A DNA stretch of 42,500 nt, taken from contig CAJNDS010002232.1 of assembly GCA_905221605.1 (NCBI GenBank), positions 217,746-260,245 on the forward strand. Direction: 5' to 3'. Below the pieces are notes generated by a model. The model did no database searches. It worked only from the letters and a program-made list of their open reading frames with translations, and was not told the origin of the DNA. Of this stretch, positions 1 to 9,500 are shown piece by piece (within the stretch, counting starts at the first letter, position 1; every line of letters starts with the position of its first letter). Made by a program: the position numbers and the translations under genes. This stretch comes from Symbiodinium natans. Its lineage: Eukaryota > Sar > Dinophyceae > Suessiales > Symbiodiniaceae.

Positions 1-490
1 ATTTGTTTAAGGGCCTTACCAGACCTTCTGCGCGCGGCCTTGTTCCCACTCCAGCTGAATTTGTGCAACGCTGGACGATATCCACTTCCCCGCCGAAACT
101 CGAACCCAAACGCCTGGGAGGATCCAAAAAGTAGAACCCCAAATAGTACCTTATGCTGCTATTGCGTCATTTTTAGGAACCCTTACAGGGATCTACTTTT
201 GGATCCTCCCAGGGGTCTGGGAAATGACACAGTTTAAGCAACTCCTTGAGGGACCCTGGTGGGGCTTTGTGACGGGACTTGCGATCCAAAATGCTTAACC
301 CCAAACCCTAAACCCTAAACCCTAAACCCGAAACCCTAAACCCACAGTTCACCTACTCGATAGACTTTGGCAGGGTTTGTGTGTTGGGGCTACTTCTTCT
401 GAATCTAAACAGGGCGGGCGGCAGGAAGAACGCCGACTCGGAGAGCTTGAACCGGTGCCGAGACTCTGAAAACGATCCCACCTGGGTCTT
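1..490. other. Unplaced exon-like islands plus one MITE-like element
   Basis: Two islands look like exons but could not be joined to a gene. On the minus strand, bases 95-20 end at a good donor (GTAAGG at 19-14) and contain the open stretch LEWEQGRAQKVW. The island at 350-490 is open on the minus strand after CAG at about 485 (reading VGSFSESRHRFKLSES) and also on the plus strand (KNADSESLNRCRDSEND), so the strand is undecided. On the minus strand both would lie downstream of the GH16 gene. Confidence 0.25.
114..214. mobile_element. MITE-like element, family 1 (GGATCC ends)
   Basis: The ends are near-perfect inverted repeats of about 22 bp that begin CCTGGGAGGATCCAAAA. The interior is shared, in reverse orientation, with the copies at 19149-19243, 19855-19959 and 20978-21060 (AAGGGTTCCTAAAAA.TGAC and GGTACTATTTGGGG). 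A degenerate relative lies at 8541-8626. No coding capacity, so it would depend on a transposase supplied elsewhere. Confidence 0.7.
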
Positions 491-1297
491 GTAGGTTTAG
501 GGTTTAGGGTTTAGGGTTTAGGGTTTAGGGTTTAGGGTTTAGGGGTTTAGGGGTTTAGGGGTTTAGGGTTTAGGGGTTTAGGGTTTAGGGTTTAGGGGTT
601 TAGGGTTTAGGGTTTAGGGTTTAGGGTTTAGGGTTTAGGGTTTAGGGTTTAGGGGTTTAGGGGTTTAGGGTTTAGGGTTTAGGGGTTTAGAGGTTTAGGG
701 TTTAGGGTTTTGGGTTTCGGGTTTGGGGGTTAGGGTTTCGGGTTTCCGGTTTAGGGTTTTGGGTTTCGGGTTTAGGGTTTTGGGTTTGGGGTTTAGGGTT
801 TCGGGTTTAGGTTTAGGGTTTGGAGCTTATTAGGGTTTGGGGTTTGGGGTTTGGGGTTTGGGGTTTGGGGTTTGGGGTTTGGGGTTTAGGGTTTAGGGTT
901 TAGGGTTTAGGGTTTAGGGTTTAGGGTTTAGGGTTTAGGGTTTGGGGTTTGGGGTTTCGGGTTTCGGGTCTCGGGTTCGTTCGGCGCTTAGGGGTTGAAG
1001 GTTCAAGCCTTTGGGTCGGGGATTCAATTTTGGGGATTGATTGAAGTTAAGGGTTTAGGGTTTAGGGTTTAGGGTTTAGGGTTTAGGGTTTAGGGCCTAG
1101 GGCTTAGGGGTTCAGGGTGCTGACCTGTGATGATGGCTGTCTGTGAGGTCCCCGAAACAGAACCTAACTTGTAGCCACCCCCCCCCCTCCACCCCAGATG
1201 AAGTTGATAATGGAGAGCGCTCAGGGCAGTAGGCTGTTGATTTGGTGGAATTCAACTTAGGGGTGGGTTTGGGAACCCCCAAACAGTGAACCATTAC

Positions 1298-1355
1298 TCC
1301 GAACATGCAGGGAGCAATGTTGCCGTCGATGGCATACTGGATCTGACCCTGCGTC
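1298..1355 (-). CDS. GH16 gene exon 14: YAIDG strand
   Basis: Acceptor GGTCTCAG ends at 1356. The frame reads TQGQIQYAIDGNIAPCMFG. Following DFHEYAVER, this matches the family pattern in which I-x-x-Y-x-[IV]-DG forms the next strand. Donor GTAATG starts at 1297; without splicing the frame stays open to a stop at 1112. The remaining C-terminal strands were not located. Confidence 0.55.
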
Positions 1356-3399
1356 CTGAGACCAGGCGATTGGGTTCAGGGTTTGGGGTTTATTCAGGGG
1401 TTTAGGCACGGTTTAGGGCTTAAAGGTTTAGGGTCAGGTTTTAGGGTTCAGGGCCCCTGAAAACCCTAAACCCTGACGTAAACTCACCCGCGAAGTTCTG
1501 GACTCTTCACCCCCTCCAAAGACTGCCCGCGATCACTGTTACGATCATTATTACCAATATTAAATATCATGTCTATATTTATATCAATGATCATCATTAC
1601 TGTTCTTCCAGACCTCAAAGTCGTATAAACTCCCCTCAACCCGGACCCTGAAAAGCCACCCTACCGTTTCCGGCTAAGAGTAGAAAGGCACTCGGGTTAA
1701 ACCCTTATAAACCCCAAGCCCTAAACCGGAAACCCGACACCCTAAACCCTAAACTCTAAACCCTTAACTCTAAACCCTAGGTGACACCCTAAACCCTCAA
1801 CCCTAAACCCTAAACTCTAAACCCTAAACCCTAAACTCTAAACCCTAGGTTTCGGGGTTTAAAGTCCTAGGGCTCACTAGGATCAAGGATCCTAACCCCC
1901 TTGAAGATGTGCTTCTGGGCCAGCTCCCTGACCTTGAACACTTCCCGAATAGGGTTTAGGGTTTAGGGTTTAGGGATTAGGGTTTAGGGTTTAGGGTTTT
2001 GGGTTCAGGGTTCAGGGGTTTAGGGGTTTAGAGGTTTAGGGGGCTTAGGGGTTTAGGGGCTTAGGGCCCGAAATCTAAAGGCCATGGCACCGTTCCACGG
2101 CGTACTCGTGGAAGTCCGAGTGGTAGTTCGGCACTTTCCGGGCCGAGGATACGGACTTGTGGAACCTAGGGATTCAAGGGCTGAGGGGTTTAGGGTTTAG
2201 GGTTTAGGGTTTAGGGTTTAGGGTTTAGGGTTTAGGGCTTTTAAGGGCAGGGTGGTCTAGGGTTTCGGGTCGTAGGGTTTTGGGGGCTTCACTAAACCCC
2301 TGGTCAACCCCAGAGGCCCTCAAGCGATTCGAAGGCCTCAGACACAGGGCTCCGGGGAGACCCTTCGCCCCGCCTTTCCGCAGCACACAAGAACAACACC
2401 CTAAACCCTAAACCCTAAACCCTAAACCCTAAACCCTAAGCCCTAAGCCCTAAACCCTAAACCCTAAACCCTAAACCCTGAATGAACCCTGAACCCTGAA
2501 CCCTGAATCCTGAGCTAAACCCTAAACACGAAGTGTCCCGTGCGGTAGACTGGCGGTCCGGGAGTCCCGTTCTCTAACTGGCGGCCCCCTTTTTTTGGGG
2601 GGGTTGCCCTTAAATGAACCCTGAAAGTGAAGGTAGTTATTGCTAGAATTACTCTAGGGTTTAGGGTTTAGGGTCTAGGGTTTAGGGCTAGAACTACTCT
2701 AGGGTTTAACCCTGGTGGATATTGCTATAGCTACTGATAGGGTTTAGTTAGGGCTTAAGGACTAGGGTTGAAGGACTGAAGGGTTCCCAAGGGCTTCGGG
2801 CGTACAGAGGGCTGCTGTTGAGCTACCGTCGGGCGTTGATACAAAGGCCGTCTATCATGACAGGGACCCCAAGTGAAACCATGACCCTAAACCCTAAACC
2901 CTAAACCCTAAACCCTAAACCCTAAACCCTAAACCCCTGAACCCTATGAGCCCTATGAGCCCTATGAGCCCTATAAGCCCTGTAAGCCCTGTAACCCTAA
3001 ACCCTAAACCCTAAACCCTAAACCCTGAACCCTGAACCCTAAACCCTAAACCCTAAACCCTAAACTCTAAACCCTAAACCCCAGGCCAGGGCTGCAACTT
3101 GTCGAAGTTGCCACAACGCGTGCCGGGCCAGCTCCTCGAAGTGAATGCCCCGGGGCTTGGGGTGTGGGGTTTGGGGTTTGGGGTTTGGGGTTTAGGGTTT
3201 AGGGTTTGGGGTTTGGGGTTTAGGGTTTAGGGTTTAGGGTTTAGGGTTTAAAAGGGCTAGGGGCTTGGGACGTGGCTGGTCTTTCCTTGTTGCATTTCTT
3301 TTGGGAGCTTTGGGGAGCTTCTGGGAGGTCCCCCGGGCTCCCCTTAACCTGTTCTGATGTTCAGGGCTCAGGGATCTCAATGATCTGGGCTGGCCTTTA

Positions 3400-3439
<40 letters not shown>

Positions 3440-3475
3440 TATATTAATATATTAATATATATATATATATATATA

Positions 3476-3516
<41 letters not shown>

Positions 3517-6500
3517 GGTCCCTTATAAACCCAAATAAGGCAAACATGTTCCAAAAACCAACCTAGTGATTGTTTCTCTTCCAAGAACGAGGATGGACTG
3601 AACGAGTGAGAAGACAAAACTTTGCATTTTCCTAGTGTTGCGGGACACTCTGGGCAGGTGGGGTTTTGTCTGGTCGAACCCCCTGCGACACAACTAATGT
3701 CGTGGCCCAGCCACTCGTAAACCCTAAACCCTAAACCCTAAACCCTAAACCCTAAACCCTAAACCCTAAACCCTAAACCCACCATTGGTCACCCCAGACG
3801 AGGCTCGACAGCCAGTGGTACGCGTTGTAGGAGACGCCATCCCCGGTCACCATCTCCATGATGTCCATCTCCCCCTCCTTAGGGTTTAGGGTTTCGGGTT
3901 TAGGGTTTAGGGTTTAGGGTTTAGGGTTTGGGGCTTAGGCTTTAGGCTTTAGGCTTTAGGCTTTAGGCTTTAGGCTTTAGGCTTTAGGCTTTAGGCTTTA
4001 GGCTTTAGGCTTTAGGCTTTAGTCTTTAGGCTTTAGGCTTTAGGCTTTAGGCTTTAGGCTTTAGGCTTTAGGCTTTAGGCTTTAGGCTTTAGGCTTTAGG
4101 CTTTAGGCTGTAGGCTTTAGGCTTTAGGCTTTAGGCTTTCGGGACCCTAAACCCTACATCCGAAACCCTGAAGCCTGAACCGATGACCAGCTGGGTCAGG
4201 ACCTTGATGCCCTGAACCCTAAACCCTAAACCCTAAACCCTAAACCCTGAAGCGCTTTGGCCGGGAGTCGTCAAGGCACTTGTCCGAAAAGCCATTCCTC
4301 AACACGTCAAGTTTGAAGGCCGAGGCTGTAGGGCTGATTGAGGCTTTAGGGTTTAGGGTTTAGGGTTTAGGGTTTAGGGTTTCGGGTTTAGGGTTTAGGG
4401 TTTAGGGTTTCGGGTTTCGGGTTTGAGGGTTTTTGGTTTAGGGTTTGGGGTTTAGGGTTTAAGGGTTTAGGGTTTAGGGTTTAAGGGTTAAGGGTTAAGG
4501 GTTTAGGGTTTAGGGTTTAGGTTTCGGGTTGATGGGGGGTTTTAGGGTGTAATGAGGGTTGCTTGAGGGCTTCGTTCAGGTTCCCGGTGCTGGCGCTGGC
4601 GAGTGGGGAGTTACAAAAGGTACTACGTTGACCCTTAAACCCTCAAACCCTTAAACCTCAAACCTGAAACCCTTGAACCCTCAAACCTGAAACCCTGAAA
4701 CCCTTAAACCCTCCAACCTGAAACGCTTAAACCGTCAAACCTTTCAACCCTGAAACCTCTAGAACCCTTAAAACCTTAGACCCTTAGACCCTTAAACCCT
4801 TATTCAGCCCTTAACTGGGCCCTTCATCCCTCTTAATCTCTTAAACCCTAGAACCCTAGAACCCTAGAACCCTTATGCCCTCAAGCCCTTAAACCCCAAA
4901 CCCTAAACCCCGAAACCCCCGGCAAGTGCCAAGGGGCCCTAAACCCTAAACCCTAAACCGCAAACCCTAAACCCTAAACCCTAAACCCTAAACCCTAAAC
5001 CCTAAACCCTAAACCCAGACACTCATCCCTCCCAACCAGGACTGTGGGGTCTAATGCTTTCTTAGTTGCTGAGCTCATAAGCCCTCCCAAAAACTCCACA
5101 CTTTCCAGTTCTGTAGGGGATTAGGGTTTAGGGTTTAGGGTTTAGGGCTTAGGTCCCGTAAAGTGTAGAGCGTACTCATTCAGACTCACGAAGTTTTTGG
5201 GGTGGTAGGAAGCAGGGTTGGGGAGCTTTCAGGTTTAGGGTCTAGGGCTTCACCCCGGATTTGGGGGTAACCAGGCCCAAAGAAATCTGAAGAAAGACTT
5301 GGCCCTAAACCCTAAACCCTAAACCCTAAACCCTAAACCCACTCGAAACCCTAAACCCTAAACCCTAAACCCTAAACCCTAAACCCACTCGAAACCCTAA
5401 ACCCTAAACCCTAAACCCTTAACGCCCAAACCCTAAACCCTTAACCTTAAACCCTAAACCCTAAACCCTACTAAAGCCTAAACCCCAAACCCTAACCCTA
5501 AACTCGAAACCCTAAACCCTAAACCCTAAACCCTATACCCCACACCCTGCTAAACCCTGCTAAACCCTAAACCCTAAACTCGAAACCCGGAACCCTCAAC
5601 CCTAAACCCTAAACCCTACTAAACCCTAAACCCTAAACCCCAAACCCCAAACCCTAAACCCTAAACCCTAAACCCCAAACCCTAAACCCTCAACCCTAAA
5701 CCCTCAACCCTAAACCCTACTCAACCCTAAACCCTAAACCCCAAAAGTCGCCAAGCGATTCTCAACAAGCGCCCAGGCTCTGCGGCAGCATCCAATGAGC
5801 CGGCCACACGCCCCTCACAGCTCTCTGTAGATTCAAGGGTCTGTATTAGGGTTTAGGGTTTAGGGTTTGGGGTTTGGGGTTTAGGGTTTAGGGTTTAGGG
5901 CTTGGGGCTTAGGGCTTGGGGCTTGGGGCTTAGGGCTTCGGGCCCTAATCCTAAATCCCGAAAACCTGCAGAGCTCTACACTGTACACTGTTCGGCCATC
6001 CGCAAAAACAAAAAGCTCGGGTATAGGGAACAAACACCGAAACCCTAAGCACCCTGGCCCCGCCTGCCACCATAATAAACAAAACTTCACAGAACCCGAA
6101 ACCCTAAAGTTTAAAACCGTAAGCCCTAAACCGAAAGCCGAAACCCTAGACCCTAAACCTTAAACCCTAAACCCTTGGGGCTCTGGGGCTTTTAGGGTTT
6201 AGGGTTTAGGGTTTAGGGTTTAGGGTTTAGGGTTTAGGGTTTAGGGTTTAGGGTTTAGGGTTTAGGGTTTAGGGTTTAGGGTTTAGGGTTTAGGGTTCCG
6301 GGTTTCGAGTTTAGGGTTTAGGGTTTGGGGTTTAGGGCTGTTCGCCACCAGCATAGAAGATCTAGAGGCGTGGGTTGGGCTCTCAGACGAGGACGGCAGC
6401 GGGTAACGGTCGGCTTCAGTGTAGGCTCACTCCGAGCCAGAAACCAAAAGCAACTTAGGGCTTCGGGTCACCACCCCTCCTGTACTCCCCCTAGAACCTT

Positions 6501-9500
6501 AATAGAACTAGTACTTTTAATATCCTTTGGGGTTTTATATCAACAAAAATACAAAAATAATTCCTAAGGGGGATAGAGCCCCTTCAACGCAGCCTCACTT
6601 GAGGCTATCATGGCCTGGTGTTCAAGGGCAGCCGGGCACGCACGCAAACACCTCGCACGGCCAGCGCACACCCTAAGCCCGGAGGCCCCCTAAACCCCAA
6701 ACCCCAAACCCTAACCCCTAAACCCTAAACCCTAAACCCCCAAACCCCAAACCCCAAACCCCAAACCCTAACCCCTAACCCCTAAACCCTATCTGCATTA
6801 TCCCGGTACTGGCTTCGCCACCCCCGTCCAACCCCCCAACCACACCACGGGGACAGGGGGGGGAGCCTATTGGGAGAGGGGCGGTGGGGGCAGCGGAGTT
6901 ATATTTATTGATTTGTGCGTAGTGTTGCGGAAGCCATAAACCCTCCATTCCCAAACCCTGAACCCTGAAACCCGAGATGCTGAGCCCTGAAACCCGAAAT
7001 CCCGAATCACAGGCTCACGGTCTTTCCGGGTTGAATAACCCCAAGAAACCACATTGCAAGGCCCCTGATTCCTAGCTTACTTGAAGGTTCATGCGTACTT
7101 CTAAGCATTAGTTTAGGGTTCAGGCTTTAGGGTTTAGGGGTACTGATATGTAGGGTTTAAGGAGCCTAAATAAGGTCAGAATCCTAGTTTCCCTACTTAC
7201 AAGCCTACTTATAAGTATCCATCTTAACCTTCAAGTAGGGTTTTGGCGTTCAGGCTCCGAAACTTGTGATGTTCCCCCTTATACTAACAGTCCTTGTTAG
7301 GGATTCTAATCGGGGGAACTATAATCCCTTAAGGCCTGTAAGCATAAGAGGGAACATCCCAAGCCGAAACACTGAACACCAAAAGAACCCAAACGCCAAA
7401 GCCCAGTTAGATTTGCAGATCCTCGGACACTGTGTACTCAGGGGGCCCAACAGAGGGTCTCGAAAATAGGGGTACCTTATTGGGGTCCGTACTATTTGGG
7501 GGTCTATATTCGGGGTTCCTGCTTATCGTAAACCCCATATGAGGTGGGGTTCTCATTGCAAGTACGACCCCAAAAATGCACCCCTCTCCCCCCCCTCCCC
7601 CCATATGTTCACACTCACCAACCTTGTAGGCTGTAGAACTGCTCTTCGGGTCAAGGGTTTGGGCTAAGAACTTTGAGCATTTTGTCTAAAGACTATACAA
7701 GATATGCTTGTCGGAGTTGTATAGGCCAGTAGGATTAAGAGTCCTTCTCGCAGTCCCTCCTAGTATCAGAACTACGTGAGCTTCGAATCCTAAATCCTGA
7801 ACCCTCTAAACCCTAAACCCTAAACCGTAAACCCTAAACCCTAAACCCTACGTCTGGTGTCTTGGGTGACCCAAGGTACGAAAAGGGCCGTCCACTATGG
7901 ACCAAGCAATGCGATCCTTGGTGGTGACGGCGGCAGAGTAATACCTCAGCTCTTTAGGATTTCGGTTCCTAAACCCTAAACCCTAAACCCTAAACCCATA
8001 ACCCTGACAGGCCCGAAGCTCTGAACAATTCCAGGCACTCGGAAACTGGTCGCACTAGATGCTCGAAACCTGTGAGCTTTGGGGGCTTGCTCACTCCGGC
8101 ACCTTAGCGAAAGAATTGTTTGAAGGGGTCTGTTTAGGGTTTAGGGTTTAGGGTTTAGGGTTTAGGGTTTAGGGTTTAGGGTTTAGGGTTTAGGGTTTAG
8201 GTGTTAGGTGTTTAGGGTTTAGGGTTTAGGGTTTAGGGCCCCAAGAATCCCTGAAAGTCCAGAACAACCAATATTGTCCAGAAGCACCGAAATTTAAGGT
8301 GTACCATGCCACCTCTTCTGTTGGCTACTGCTCTTGTCATTCTCAGACACTTGGTTGCTGGGTTCATAACCCCGGAAAAAGTGTACACTTTCAGTTGTAT
8401 AGGGGGGTTATAGTAGAACAGAACAGTGTAAAGTGCACTCACTCAGCTACTAAGGACAGCGGGCAGGGTGATGCTAGCAGTTTTCTGGTTGTTGACAGCA
8501 TGTGTTCTCTGTGAAGAGACACTCAGGGCACCACGCATGCCCAGACCCTTCAACAACTAGATCCCCTTCAGGGGGCCCAACCAATAGAAGGGGGGGCTTC
8601 TACTTTTGGGGTCCTTTCAGGGGTCTCGTGCTGCGCTGCTGGTTCAGGGAGCTACTTCCGTTTGTTTTAAGTCCCTCGGTGCACAACATTCTTCGGCACT
8701 GTCGAAGAGCCTTCGCATTGAGGGCACACTTTTCTGGTGACGACGACATAGAATGGCATGATATCTGTCTGCCTACTGTACTTGCAGTCAGGTCGACCAA
8801 CCCCAAACCCTAAACCCTAAACCCTAAACCCTAAACCCTAAACCCTAAACCCTAAACCCTAAACCCTAAACCCTAAACCCTAACCGCTAAACCCTAAACC
8901 CTAAACCCTAAACCCTAAACCCTAAACCCTAAACCCTAAACCCTAAACCCTAAACCCTAAACCCTAAACCCTAAACCCTAAACCCTAAACCCTAAACCCT
9001 AAACCCTAAACCCTACACTGCAAGTATCCCTGCCGGAACCAATGAGCAATCGCAACTGCCACCCAGACGAAGCCATGTCAGACAAAAAAAGGGATGCCCA
9101 TCCCTTAGCCTGAAAGAACCTAACCCTAAACCCTAAACCCTAAACCCTAAACCCTAAACCCTAAACCCTAAACCCTAAACCCTAAACCCTAAACTCCCCC
9201 TTGTACTGACAGCCCTTAATAGGGATCATAGTACATCCCCATTCCTAAGCCTTGAAAACCCTAAGTTTGGGATGTGTTCCCCCTTTTACTAACAGTCCTT
9301 AATAGGGATTCTATAGAGTACCCCCCTTTTTTATCCCCCCCTCTCCTGGACTGCTAGTACAAGGGGGAACATCCCGACCCTACATTCAGGCGGCGGGCCT
9401 CTTGGAATCGAGTGGGTCGCGCTCGGACACAATTCGCAGTTCACCATCCTTTTCGCAGCGTTTTGTGTTTCTCCCATTTTTTGGGAAGACCGGGCGTGGC

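Noticed and set aside
492-965. A chromosome end (true telomere)
   Set aside because: The tract is interstitial, flips orientation many times in the window and is followed by genes on both sides.
1860-1950. A minus-strand exon reading ELAQKHIFKG between GH16 exons 13 and 14
   Set aside because: The direct join of exons 13 and 14 restores the DFHEYAVER-TQGQIQYAIDG order of GH16, and this island would interrupt it.
2941-3000. A CRISPR-like array (repeated CTATGAGCC units)
   Set aside because: The units are contiguous nonamers without spacers, so they form a degenerate telomere-like microsatellite.
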